From: Bacillus solitudinis
Lineage (GTDB): Bacteria > Bacillota > Bacilli > Bacillales > Bacillaceae_D
Assembly: GCF_002797395.1 (NCBI RefSeq)
Contig: NZ_KZ454943.1
Location: 983,325-1,047,324, forward strand
Reading direction: 5' to 3'
Length of the DNA stretch: 64,000 nt
The notes under the pieces are model-generated. The model saw nothing but the letters and a program-made list of their open reading frames with translations, was not told the origin of the DNA and did not search any database. This document shows, one piece after another, positions 28,882 to 37,342 of the stretch; within the stretch, counting starts at the first letter, position 1, and each line of letters begins with the position of its first letter. The position numbers and the translations under genes were made by a program.

Positions 28882-29283
28882 TTACAGTAGCTCATCACCA
28901 AGAGCAGAACCTATGTATGTGAGTTCCTTATCAAGCATTTGGTACAATTTAATAACTTTCTTACGGCTATACCCAAAATCTGAAGGTAAAATCGTTTCTT
29001 TTGAACAAGAAAAGTCAACCGCAGTACGAAATGGTCTAACTGTTACAACCGTTGCGATTAGAAGTACTTTTTGACCAGATTGAGATGTTGCAATGACTTC
29101 ACCGCGCTCTGCTTCAATTCTTTTCACTTTAAGTCCTTCTTTATTTAATACACTCTCTACTGCTTCAATTGCTTTATCTTTTGAGGTTTTATAGTAACGC
29201 GTTTTTAATTCTTCAATAAAATGCTTTTCTGATGACTCAGCTCTCGCACTAAAAAACATCATTAGTGATTCTTTTAACCCCAT
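28882..29283 (-). CDS. Conserved hypothetical cytosolic protein
   Basis: Protein of 133 residues without membrane spans or a signal peptide. The middle (KAIEAVESVLNKEGLKVKRI then GEVIATSQSGQKVLLIATVVTVRPFRTAVDFSC) looks like a compact alpha/beta domain, followed by DFGYSRKKVIKLYQMLDKEL. It loosely resembles DUF1499-type proteins, but I do not assign it. AAGGTG lies before the ATG at 29283; an upstream in-frame GTG overlaps that site. It lies alone between speD and nrdR. Confidence 0.65.
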   Translation of the reverse strand: MGLKESLMMFFSARAESSEKHFIEELKTRYYKTSKDKAIEAVESVLNKEGLKVKRIEAERGEVIATSQSGQKVLLIATVVTVRPFRTAVDFSCSKETILPSDFGYSRKKVIKLYQMLDKELTYIGSALGDELL

Positions 29284-29386
29284 AGTCTTCACCTTACCTT
29301 CAACGTTTTATACTATCATTTTATCATATCATAGCTAAGTATATGTAGGAAAAGAAAAAAACATAAGAAAAACCGATAGTAGGAGC

Positions 29387-29548
29387 GCACTGAAAAAAGT
29401 ACGATTTCCACCTTTTTTCTATAGCCTTTAAGCAATGAGCGGAACCGTTACTTGTTCTTAAGCTTGCTATGAGTGGGTTTCTCATAGTGGCGCGCAACGT
29501 GTGGAGCCATTGCCTCTTCCTTAAATCTGCTAAAAGGGACTTTTTCAT
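29387..29548 (+). repeat. Dispersed palindromic repeat, copy C
   Basis: Runs from CACTGAAAAAAG through the arm CTTTTTT, TTTAAGCAATGAGCGGAACC, the hairpin GCTATGAGTGG / CTCATAG, GGCGCGCAACGTGTGGAGCC-ATTGCC, to CTGCTAAAAGGGACTTTTTC. Its right half is nearly identical to copy A on the opposite strand. Confidence 0.85.
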
Positions 29549-29578
29549 CGTCCTTCGGTAGGAACCTTTTCTTTGTAC

Positions 29579-29607
29579 CAAAAAAGCGAGGTGAATATCA
29601 CCTCGCT
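29579..29607 (-). terminator. Terminator after speD
   Basis: AGCGAGGTGA and TCACCTCGCT form a stem on the minus strand followed by TTTTTTGG, nine bases after the speD stop. Confidence 0.9.
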
Positions 29608-29616
29608 CCCTGTATC

Positions 29617-30000
29617 TTATAGTGCCTCAACTTTTGATTTTTCAATTTTAACTGGTCCCATACCTCTTGGAACCTCGATGACTTCAGTTGTTGATGCACC
29701 AAGTGCTTCTGCGATGTAGTTAGATGCTACGTTTGGATCGATTCGATCTCCACACGTATACACATCAATACTTGCATAACCATGCTCCGGAAAACTGTGA
29801 ATCGTGAGATGTGATTCAGAAATAATAACCACGCCACTTACACCGTGTGGAGCAAACTTATGAAATGCAACCTCGCGCACTTCAGCTCCTGCCTTTAAAG
29901 CAGCATCCACAAAAACCCGTTCAATCAAATTCATATTATTCAACTTCTCCACGTTACAACCCCAAAGCTCTGCAATGACGTGACGACCCATAGTGTCCAT
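29617..30000 (-). CDS. speD: S-adenosylmethionine decarboxylase proenzyme
   Basis: Pyruvoyl enzyme that makes decarboxylated SAM for spermidine synthesis. The 127-residue proenzyme carries the self-cleavage site [15 protein letters not shown], so cleavage should fall between Glu62 and Ser63 to give the pyruvoyl group. His68 and Cys83 are also conserved. GGGGG precedes the ATG by nine bases. The gene lies between gapB and nrdR as in B. subtilis. Confidence 0.96.
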   Translation of the reverse strand: MDTMGRHVIAELWGCNVEKLNNMNLIERVFVDAALKAGAEVREVAFHKFAPHGVSGVVIISESHLTIHSFPEHGYASIDVYTCGDRIDPNVASNYIAEALGASTTEVIEVPRGMGPVKIEKSKVEAL

Positions 30001-30335
30001 AAGTTGAATCCCCCTTTACCAAAAATTCATGCCTTCTCAAGCATGTAGGAATGTTCAGTTACACGGGGGAAAGTTAGTCCAGAGAGGTCCTAACCCGTTA
30101 CTGCAAATAAACGATTCCTGGTTTGCTCTAATTGAAGTTCACGAAAATCAGTATACTTGTTTTATAATTCGAATGCAACAATATCTTTATCTTTTTATTG
30201 GACGATTTTCTTCCTTTGCAAGGCAAAAGTTTCTCTCTTTGGTCCTATCTCCTTATTTCTAGCTCCCTTATTGTTGTCTCGATTTAGTGAACAATTCAAA
30301 ATACTTGGGGACTCAATTCTTATAATTTAAGATCT
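30001..30335. other. Gene-free stretch between gapB and speD
   Basis: About 335 bases with no supported frame. It must hold the speD promoter on the minus strand, but no convincing -35/-10 pair was found, and gapB shows no clear terminator here. Confidence 0.6.
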
Positions 30336-31367
30336 CTAAGCTGATTTAGTATTGCTCGTGAGGTTCATTTCATGTGCAATCATATTCATTAAATCGACGA
30401 TCCGACATGAGTAAGCCCACTCATTATCATACCATGCTAGTATTTTGATTTGTCGTTTATTTAGCACCATCGTCGATAGACCATCAACAATCGATGAGTT
30501 TTCATTGCCAGTGAAGTCAATCGAGACCAGCGGCTCCTCTGAATAGTCTAATATTCCTATCAGTGATGTTTCAGCAGCTAGCTTTAATATCCGGTTCACA
30601 TCAAAAACAGAAACGTCATGACTAACTGTCGCAACAAAATCAATAAGTGATACATTTGGTGTAGGTACTCTCAAAGCCAACCCATTCAATTTCCCTTCCA
30701 GTTGAGGTAATACTTTATAAATTGCTTTAGCTGCTCCTGTAGTTGTCGGAATGATTGATTGTCCACAAGCTCTAGCTCTCCTCAAATCTTTATGTGGATT
30801 ATCAATATTCTTCTGGTCATTTGTGTAAGAATGTATTGTTGTTATCATCCCGTTCTCAATTCCAAAAGCTTCATCGATAACTTTTGCAATAGGCGCTAGG
30901 CAGTTTGTAGTACAAGAGGCATTTGAGATGATGTGATGACTTTCATGATCATACTCATGATTATTTACACCCATTACGATTGTTTTATCTTCATCTTTAC
31001 CAGGCGCTGTAATTAGAACTTTTTTGGCACCTACCTCTAAATGATAACCTGCTGTTTCTTTTGTTTTGAATTTCCCTGTTGCTTCAACGACAATATCAAT
31101 GTCCATTTCTCCCCAAGGTAACTGCCTTGGGTCTCGTGCTTTTAATAATATAATGTCTTGCCCATTCACCCTTATTCCATTGGCTAACGCTTTTATATCA
31201 GCTGGAAATATACCGTGAATGCTATCGTATTTTATTAGATGGGAGATAGTTTCAGATGGATAACTTGCATTAATTGCCACAATTTCTATCTCAGGATGTA
31301 AAATAGCTTTTCGAAATACCATACGCCCAATTCGTCCAAACCCGTTAATTGCTACTCTTACTTTCAC
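30336..31367 (-). CDS. gapB: Glyceraldehyde-3-phosphate dehydrogenase GapB (NADP type, gluconeogenic)
   Basis: GAPDH of 343 residues with the Rossmann motif NGFGRIGR, catalytic SNASCTTNCLAP (Cys152) and WYDNEWAYSCR near the C-terminus. The residue after the second beta strand that is Asp in NAD-specific GapA is Ala-Ser here (AINASYPSET), which fits the NADP-preferring gluconeogenic GapB of Bacillus. The start is GTG at 31367, eight bases after AGGTG. A perfect 19-bp inverted repeat stands directly upstream. In B. subtilis gapB is repressed by CcpN during glycolysis. Confidence 0.93.
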   Translation of the reverse strand: MKVRVAINGFGRIGRMVFRKAILHPEIEIVAINASYPSETISHLIKYDSIHGIFPADIKALANGIRVNGQDIILLKARDPRQLPWGEMDIDIVVEATGKFKTKETAGYHLEVGAKKVLITAPGKDEDKTIVMGVNNHEYDHESHHIISNASCTTNCLAPIAKVIDEAFGIENGMITTIHSYTNDQKNIDNPHKDLRRARACGQSIIPTTTGAAKAIYKVLPQLEGKLNGLALRVPTPNVSLIDFVATVSHDVSVFDVNRILKLAAETSLIGILDYSEEPLVSIDFTGNENSSIVDGLSTMVLNKRQIKILAWYDNEWAYSCRIVDLMNMIAHEMNLTSNTKSA

Positions 31368-31384
31368 TAATTAAACACCTCTCC

Positions 31385-31438
31385 TTATATATGTTATACT
31401 ATTCATCAACTTAAACATAAATAGTATAACATATATAA
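31385..31438. promoter_or_regulatory. Perfect 19-bp inverted repeat in front of gapB
   Basis: TTATATATGTTATACTATT (31385-31403) and its exact reverse complement (31420-31438) flank a 16-base spacer. Each arm holds a TATACT -10-like hexamer, one per strand. The proximal arm abuts the gapB ribosome site. It could be a repressor operator or a transcript hairpin. Confidence 0.8.
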
Positions 31439-31493
31439 TTTCTTTAAACAGTTTTTTTTGCTTTAACCGATAATTTTTTCTATTTTAACCCCG

Positions 31494-31522
31494 AAAAAAC
31501 CTCCAAACTAATTTGGAGGTTT
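31494..31522 (-). terminator. Terminator overlapping the end of coaE
   Basis: AACCTCCAAA and TTTGGAGGTT pair on the minus strand, followed by TTTTTT. The coaE stop (31508-31510) lies inside the hairpin, so the last codons form one arm. Confidence 0.9.
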
Positions 31523-32110
31523 AATATCCCATTCATCTAAAGTTCTAAGTACTTGCTTTTCTGTCTCTTCTAAAGAACCATTATTATCAATAACTGAATC
31601 TGCTCTCATACGCTTTTCCTCTAAATCCAGTTGTGAGTGTATCCTCTTTAGTGCCTCATCTTTTTTGGATTTATCTCGGTTTAGAAGTCTTTCAAGCTGA
31701 ACATGTTTATTAACATAAACAAGCATCACCTTATCAACGAGATGAAATAGATTACTCTCATATAAAAGAGGGATATCAAAGATAATTGTTTCAAACCCTT
31801 GTCTTAGATAATCCTCTTTTTGCTCATTCATCCGGGTACGAACAGCAGGGTGGACAATCTTATTTAATACCTCTCTTTCAGCCTCATCGTTAAAAACGAC
31901 TGCACCCAAGCGTTTTCTAGCGATAGTACCATCTTCTTTTAAAATCGCTTTCCCAAAATGAGACACAATTTTATCAAAAGCCACTTCACCTGGCTCGACG
32001 ACATCCCTAGCAATTTGGTCTGCATCGATAAGCGGGTGCCCGATACGTTTAAGTATCGCCGAAACACTTGATTTGCCACTAGCAATTCCACCGGTTAATC
32101 CAATTAACAT
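31508..32110 (-). CDS. coaE: Dephospho-CoA kinase
   Basis: Last enzyme of coenzyme A synthesis, phosphorylating dephospho-CoA. The 200-residue product has the P-loop GLTGGIASGKSS at 4-15, the LIDADQIARDVV segment near 27-38 and the lid region DIPLLYESNL near 110. It follows ytaF by 15 bases. The transcription terminator begins inside the coding end. Confidence 0.95.
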   Translation of the reverse strand: MLIGLTGGIASGKSSVSAILKRIGHPLIDADQIARDVVEPGEVAFDKIVSHFGKAILKEDGTIARKRLGAVVFNDEAEREVLNKIVHPAVRTRMNEQKEDYLRQGFETIIFDIPLLYESNLFHLVDKVMLVYVNKHVQLERLLNRDKSKKDEALKRIHSQLDLEEKRMRADSVIDNNGSLEETEKQVLRTLDEWDIKPPN

Positions 32111-32125
32111 ACTTGTTCCCAGCTC

Positions 32126-32761
32126 CTATAAACTCATCACACCCAGTAAAATTAATAATAAACCCGGTATAAATGAGAACTTCTTTATAACTTTTGAATC
32201 TGAAAAACGATAGCCACTCTTCATTCCAAGCGTAACAAATAGCGCGCTCATCAAAGCTACACAAAACGCCAACCAAGTTGGTGAATATCCTATAAGTACG
32301 GCCCCTATCCCTGCACCAAAAGCATCTAGAGATAAAGCAATCCCAAGCAAGAAAGCTTCACGTCCAGTAATTGTTCCGGAATCATCTAGATCTGCCACCA
32401 TGGGTTTTCTTAAAATACGAATAACGACCCCAAACATTTTGATTTCAAAACTCAGGATAACTTTATCTTCTTTTGTCTTTTGTGAGTTTTTTGCAGGCCT
32501 ACATACTTGATATAAAGCCCAAGCTCCAATCAGTATTAGAATAACCCCTCCTAAAGACTCTGCCACTCTAACTGACAAAAGTGACTGGATAACTCTTCCA
32601 AAGGCCATGGCAATGATAATTGATGCGGCGGAACATCCCGCAATAAAAATCAAAGATTTTAACGGTAGTATCATTTTTCGTAATCCATACGTTAAACCTA
32701 CTCCAAAGCTATCTAAGCTTACTGCAAGCGCAAGTGCAAGCAATGAAAGAATCTCTAACAT
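32126..32761 (-). CDS. ytaF: Sporulation membrane protein YtaF
   Basis: Polytopic membrane protein of 211 residues with six likely spans and the duplicated motif ALAVSLDSFGVGLTYG (near 11-26) and ALSLDAFGAGIG, characteristic of the MntP/YtaF group. B. subtilis YtaF is linked to sporulation; related MntP proteins export manganese. AAGGGG lies before GTG (32764) and ATG (32761). The ATG at nine bases is taken, but the GTG is possible. Confidence 0.88.
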   Translation of the reverse strand: MLEILSLLALALAVSLDSFGVGLTYGLRKMILPLKSLIFIAGCSAASIIIAMAFGRVIQSLLSVRVAESLGGVILILIGAWALYQVCRPAKNSQKTKEDKVILSFEIKMFGVVIRILRKPMVADLDDSGTITGREAFLLGIALSLDAFGAGIGAVLIGYSPTWLAFCVALMSALFVTLGMKSGYRFSDSKVIKKFSFIPGLLLILLGVMSL

Positions 32762-32826
32762 CACGATAAGCCCCTTCCATTAAAATCGATATGATAGTAT
32801 ATGGTAGGAGCCTATCCAATGTACAT

Positions 32827-33651
32827 TTATTTTTGGCATTTCAGACAAAAATGTGTGCCTCTTCCCCCTACAACCGTCTTTGTTATCAGGGTTCCACATT
32901 TTCTACATGGTTCTTCTTTTCTTCCGTACACATCAAGGTTTTGTTGGAACATCCCCATTTCTCCTTGACCGTTTACGTACGATTTTATTGAACTTCCCCC
33001 CAAATCAACAGCCTGTTGCAAAGTGTTTATAATATGTTTATGTAACTTCACATATTCCCCTTCTTGCAATGAATTGGCTGACCTTTCCGGGTGAATTCCT
33101 GCACGGAAGAGAGCTTCATCAACATAAATATTACCTAAGCCAACCACTGTATTTTGGTCAAGCAAGGCTACTTTTATTTTTCGATTTGTCTTTTTCATCC
33201 CACTTTTCAACTGTTCAACGGTAAAATCCTCTGAAAACGGTTCTAAGCCAAGCTTAGACAGCGGTAACTCTAACTCTTCCGTTCCTTTAGCAAACACATG
33301 CATCGTTCCAAATTTGCGAACATCCTGATACCTAAGCTCTGTCCCATCAGTGAATTCGAAAATAATATGAGTATGAGTAGAACGTTCATCTGTCTTCTTA
33401 TATACTCCATACCGTCCCTCCATTCTCAAATGAGAAACGAGAACCACATCATCAAGATGAAATATTAGAAACTTCCCTCTTCGACCGATAGCGCGGAACG
33501 TTTGCCCTACTAACATCGTTGTAAATTCATTGATATCATCTGGTTTTTTTATGATTCGTCCCCAGCCAACTTCAATGCTTTCGATTGTTTTACCGACCAC
33601 CAACTGTCCTAACGTCCTCCGTACTGTTTCAACTTCTGGTAATTCAGGCAT
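32827..33651 (-). CDS. mutM: Formamidopyrimidine-DNA glycosylase
   Basis: Bifunctional glycosylase/AP lyase removing 8-oxoguanine and formamidopyrimidines. The 274-residue product begins MPELPEVETVRRTL, giving catalytic Pro2 and Glu3. It has the H2TH region (GLGNIYVDEALFRAGIHPER) and a C-terminal zinc finger (CRKCGTLITKTVVGGRG ... CLKC). It follows polA closely, as in B. subtilis. Confidence 0.97.
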   Translation of the reverse strand: MPELPEVETVRRTLGQLVVGKTIESIEVGWGRIIKKPDDINEFTTMLVGQTFRAIGRRGKFLIFHLDDVVLVSHLRMEGRYGVYKKTDERSTHTHIIFEFTDGTELRYQDVRKFGTMHVFAKGTEELELPLSKLGLEPFSEDFTVEQLKSGMKKTNRKIKVALLDQNTVVGLGNIYVDEALFRAGIHPERSANSLQEGEYVKLHKHIINTLQQAVDLGGSSIKSYVNGQGEMGMFQQNLDVYGRKEEPCRKCGTLITKTVVGGRGTHFCLKCQK

Positions 33652-33665
33652 GACTACCCTCTCCC

Positions 33666-36293
33666 TTACTTTGCATCATACCAAGTCTCTCCTGCGGACA
33701 CGTCAACTTTTAAAGGTACTTTAAGACTGACAGCTTGTTCCATCACTTCAGGAACAATTTTCAGCATTTTATCGACTTCTTTTTCAGGAACTTCAAATAT
33801 TAATTCATCATGAACCTGAATAAGCATACGGCTTTCTAATTGTTCATCCTCAAGTCTTTTGGCCATATCAATCATTGCCTTTTTAATAATATCAGCAGCA
33901 CTCCCTTGAATCGGTGTATTCATTGCCGTGCGTTCCGCAAAGCTCCGCTTATTAAAATTGCTACTCGTTAAATCTGGTAAATACCGCCTGCGATGAAGTA
34001 ACGTTGACACAAAGCCGCTTTCTCGCGCCTGACTAACGCTATCTTCCATATAATCTTTTACACTAGGATAGCTTTTTAAATAACGTTCTATAAATTCTGC
34101 TGCTTCTTTCCTAGTAATATTCAAGCTTTGTGACAAACCATAATCACTAATACCGTAGACAATCCCAAAGTTAACAGCTTTTGCACTTCTCCGCATATTA
34201 CTAGTTACTTCATCTGCCTTGACATGAAAAACATCCATTGCTGTTTTTGTATGAATGTCCATATCTTCTTGGAAAGCCTCAATAAGCTTTGCATCATTAG
34301 CGATATGAGCCAGAACACGTAGTTCAATCTGTGAATAATCAGCCGCTAGAATTTTCCAACCAGATTCAGATGGTATAAAGGCTTTACGTATTTTCCGACC
34401 CTCTTCTAAGCGGATTGGGATATTTTGGAGGTTCGGATCAATTGAGCTTAGTCGGCCTGTTTGTGCTAAGGCTTGATTAAATCTTGTATGAATTCTATTT
34501 TTTTCACTTGTTACTTTTAACAAACCTTCGATATATGTTGAATTTAACTTTCCAAGCTGACGATAATGTAAAATATGTTGAATGATTTCATGATCATCAG
34601 CGAGCTTTTCAAGAACATCTGCTGACGTGGAATAGCCTGTTTTTGTTTTTTTTATAGGTGGCAAACCAAGCTTTTCAAAAAGCACTTCTCCAAGCTGCTT
34701 TGGTGAATTGATGTTAAACTTCAAACCCGCATGCTGATGAATATGCTGTTCTAATACGATTAAACGTTTTTCTAAATCTGCTCCCATTTGTTTCAATTGC
34801 TCTGTATCAATCTTTACTCCTGTGGTTTCCATTCTACCTAAAACGATTGATAAGGGCATTTCTAGTTCTTTAAATAATTCTAATTGTTCGTTTTCCTTTA
34901 ATTCTGCTTCTAGTGATTCTTTTAACTTAAATACTGTATCCGCTTTTCTAACAATATGATCGGCTAATTCGTCTAACTCTGGGATGCTGCGTTTTGCTCC
35001 CTTGCCATAGACCACATCATCTTCTTGAACTTGTCCCTTACCTTTGCGCTTGGATATGTCACTAACCTCATGTGAAGAGGCAGACGGGTCAAGAATATAG
35101 GAAGCCATTAACAAATCAAACGTGACCCCATCAAGCAAGACATTTTTCCATCCGAGCGCCACTACGGAACGCTTTGCATCTAGTACCCACTTTTCTTTTG
35201 TTTCATCTTTAGCCCACTCAAGGAAAATATCGGATTTTAAGGCAACTTCTGTAGGGATATAGAAATGACCTGCCTCATTGGTGACAGCCATTCCCAGTAT
35301 ATCTCCTTTATGATAATTTTCTTCGATGACCTCAACAACAAGAGCAGATGGATTCATTAAATATTCAGCTTTGATATCGTCTATGATTTCAAACTTCACA
35401 TCGTCGAATTCTTCCTTTTCAAGTGTCTCTCCATCTTCATCAAATTTTGAAATTAGTGAAGAAAAATCAAGTTCCTTAAAAAGGGAGACAATTTTTTTCT
35501 TATCATAATGACCAAAGGAAAAGTCTTCAAGATTACTGTCGTATGGTACTTCTAAATAAATTGTAGCAAGCTCTTTACTCATCATAGCTTGCTCTTTGTT
35601 CTCCTCAAGCTTCTCTTTCATCTTTTTACCGGAGATTTTATCAATTGACTCTAGAACCGTTTCAACCGTTCCAAATTCTTTTAATAGCTTTAAAGCTGTC
35701 TTCTCACCGATTCCAGGAACTCCAGGAATATTATCTGAACTGTCTCCCATCAGTCCCTTCATATCAATAATTTGAAGGGGACTAATTCCATACTTTTCAT
35801 CAATTGCCTTTTCATCAAATGCCTCAATGTTTGTAATGCCTTTCTTTGTCAAAGCAACGGTGACTTTATCAGAGACAAGCTGTAATAAGTCTTTATCTCC
35901 TGAATAAATCTTTACGTTCCAATCTTCTTTTTCTGCTTTTTTAGCTAACGTTCCAATAATGTCATCAGCCTCGTAATTATCCATTTCAAAACGAGTAATA
36001 CAAAACGCATCCAAAAGCTCGCGAATTAGAGAAAATTGTTCGGATAATTCTGGTGGGGTTTTTTGGCGACCACCTTTATACTCACCATAAGTTTTATGAC
36101 GAAATGTAGTCTTCCCCGCATCGAAAGCAACCATCATATGAGTTGGTTGTTCTTCTTCAATAATTTTTAAAAGCATCGTAGTAAACCCATACACAGCATT
36201 TGTATACACACCTTTATTATTATTTAATAAAGGCAATGCAAAAAATGCTCGATATGCAATACTATTACCATCAATTAATATGAGCTTTTTCAA
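33666..36293 (-). CDS. polA: DNA polymerase I, TTG start
   Basis: Family A polymerase of 875 residues for Okazaki fragment maturation and repair. It has a 5' nuclease domain (about 1-290; VAFDAGKTTFRH, GLMGDSSDNIPGVPGIGEKTA), a degenerate 3'-5' exonuclease-like domain without the usual acidic triad (about 300-470), and the polymerase domain with motif A DYSQIELRVLAHI, motif B RRSAKAVNFGIVYG and motif C QVHDELIFEVP. The start is TTG (36293), nine bases after GAGAGGGG. Family length and the alignment of MKKLILIDGNSIAYRAFFALP support it. Confidence 0.96.
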   Translation of the reverse strand: MKKLILIDGNSIAYRAFFALPLLNNNKGVYTNAVYGFTTMLLKIIEEEQPTHMMVAFDAGKTTFRHKTYGEYKGGRQKTPPELSEQFSLIRELLDAFCITRFEMDNYEADDIIGTLAKKAEKEDWNVKIYSGDKDLLQLVSDKVTVALTKKGITNIEAFDEKAIDEKYGISPLQIIDMKGLMGDSSDNIPGVPGIGEKTALKLLKEFGTVETVLESIDKISGKKMKEKLEENKEQAMMSKELATIYLEVPYDSNLEDFSFGHYDKKKIVSLFKELDFSSLISKFDEDGETLEKEEFDDVKFEIIDDIKAEYLMNPSALVVEVIEENYHKGDILGMAVTNEAGHFYIPTEVALKSDIFLEWAKDETKEKWVLDAKRSVVALGWKNVLLDGVTFDLLMASYILDPSASSHEVSDISKRKGKGQVQEDDVVYGKGAKRSIPELDELADHIVRKADTVFKLKESLEAELKENEQLELFKELEMPLSIVLGRMETTGVKIDTEQLKQMGADLEKRLIVLEQHIHQHAGLKFNINSPKQLGEVLFEKLGLPPIKKTKTGYSTSADVLEKLADDHEIIQHILHYRQLGKLNSTYIEGLLKVTSEKNRIHTRFNQALAQTGRLSSIDPNLQNIPIRLEEGRKIRKAFIPSESGWKILAADYSQIELRVLAHIANDAKLIEAFQEDMDIHTKTAMDVFHVKADEVTSNMRRSAKAVNFGIVYGISDYGLSQSLNITRKEAAEFIERYLKSYPSVKDYMEDSVSQARESGFVSTLLHRRRYLPDLTSSNFNKRSFAERTAMNTPIQGSAADIIKKAMIDMAKRLEDEQLESRMLIQVHDELIFEVPEKEVDKMLKIVPEVMEQAVSLKVPLKVDVSAGETWYDAK

Positions 36294-36361
36294 TTTGAAA
36301 GGCCCCTCTCTACACTTAGATTCCCGTCTTCATTTTAGCACAACTCGATTGATAATGAGAA

Positions 36362-36406
36362 AGAGGGGGTGTCATAAGGTAAAAACCTTTGACACCCCCT
36401 CTAAAA
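36362..36406 (-). terminator. Terminator after hflC
   Basis: AGAGGGGGTGTCA and TGACACCCCCTCT form a very stable stem on the minus strand, four bases after the hflC stop, with TTTC following. Confidence 0.85.
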
Positions 36407-36409
36407 ACC

Positions 36410-37342
36410 TTAGTCTATATAGCCCATTAAAATACGAGCGTATGGTGAATCTGCAGGAAGAACGATAACAGTTTCATCATTAATGGTTGTTTCATAAGAT
36501 TGCAGAGTGCGATAAAGTTGATAAAATTCGGTGTCTCTTCCGAATGATTCATTGTATATTTTTGCAGCTTCAGCTTCACCTTCACCAATAATTTCATTAG
36601 CATCTGCATTGGCTTTAGCAAGCATTTCTTGAACTTCTTTATCCGTCTTGGCACGGACACGATTTGCTTCAGCATCACCTTGAGATAAATAGTCCTGAGC
36701 CGTTGATTGTCGTTCAGAGATCATTCTACGATAGACAGCTTCTTCATTTTCCTCAGGTAAGTCAATACGCTTCATACGGACGTCTGTCAAAAGAATTCCG
36801 TACTTATTACGCTCTAACGCTTCATTCACGCGGTCACGAACTAAATCATTAAAACTACCACGTGAAGACTGTTCCTCATTAATTATTTCATCAAAATTCA
36901 GCTGACCTAATTCTGCTCGAATTGCAGAAAAAATAAGCTCTCCCATAATCGCCTCGGCATTTTGAAACGTTCTAGCATTAGAGATCATTAACTGAGGACT
37001 TTCGATTTTCCAAACGGCATAATGATCTGCTAACATCCGCTTTTTATCGCGTGTGTTGATTTCTGCTGGTGGAATATCATACACCATTTGATACTTAGGT
37101 AGTGTCGTGACATTTTGAATAAATGGAATTTTGTAACTTAAACCCGGTTCGTTTTCAATTCGCACAACTTCACCGAATTGGCGGACAACTTTATATTCAC
37201 CTTGTTCAACTATAAATAAATTACTAATAATCGTTACAACAATAACAATTAAGATAACAGCCACAGCAATCAGCTTTGTATATTTTCTCCATTCATCACT
37301 AGGACGCCGTTCATTAATGTCTACAATATTTTCATCACTCAT
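36410..37342 (-). CDS. hflC: Protease modulator HflC (SPFH/Band 7 family)
   Basis: Membrane-anchored SPFH protein of 310 residues. It has a cytosolic N-tail, one span near 24-44 (LIAVAVILIVIVVTIISNLF), the Band 7 domain (VRQFGEVVRIENEPGLSYKIPFIQ) and a C-terminal helical region (DAEANRVRAKTDKEVQEMLAKA). HflK and HflC form a large cage around FtsH in proteobacteria and modulate its proteolysis. The ATG overlaps the hflK stop (TAATG). No ftsH gene is near, and B. subtilis has no hflKC at this locus. Confidence 0.9.
   Translation of the reverse strand: MSDENIVDINERRPSDEWRKYTKLIAVAVILIVIVVTIISNLFIVEQGEYKVVRQFGEVVRIENEPGLSYKIPFIQNVTTLPKYQMVYDIPPAEINTRDKKRMLADHYAVWKIESPQLMISNARTFQNAEAIMGELIFSAIRAELGQLNFDEIINEEQSSRGSFNDLVRDRVNEALERNKYGILLTDVRMKRIDLPEENEEAVYRRMISERQSTAQDYLSQGDAEANRVRAKTDKEVQEMLAKANADANEIIGEGEAEAAKIYNESFGRDTEFYQLYRTLQSYETTINDETVIVLPADSPYARILMGYID

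Noticed and set aside
29324-29581. 85-codon minus-strand frame over repeat copy C
   Set aside because: Made entirely of the repeat and flanking terminator, no ribosome site, no protein-like composition.
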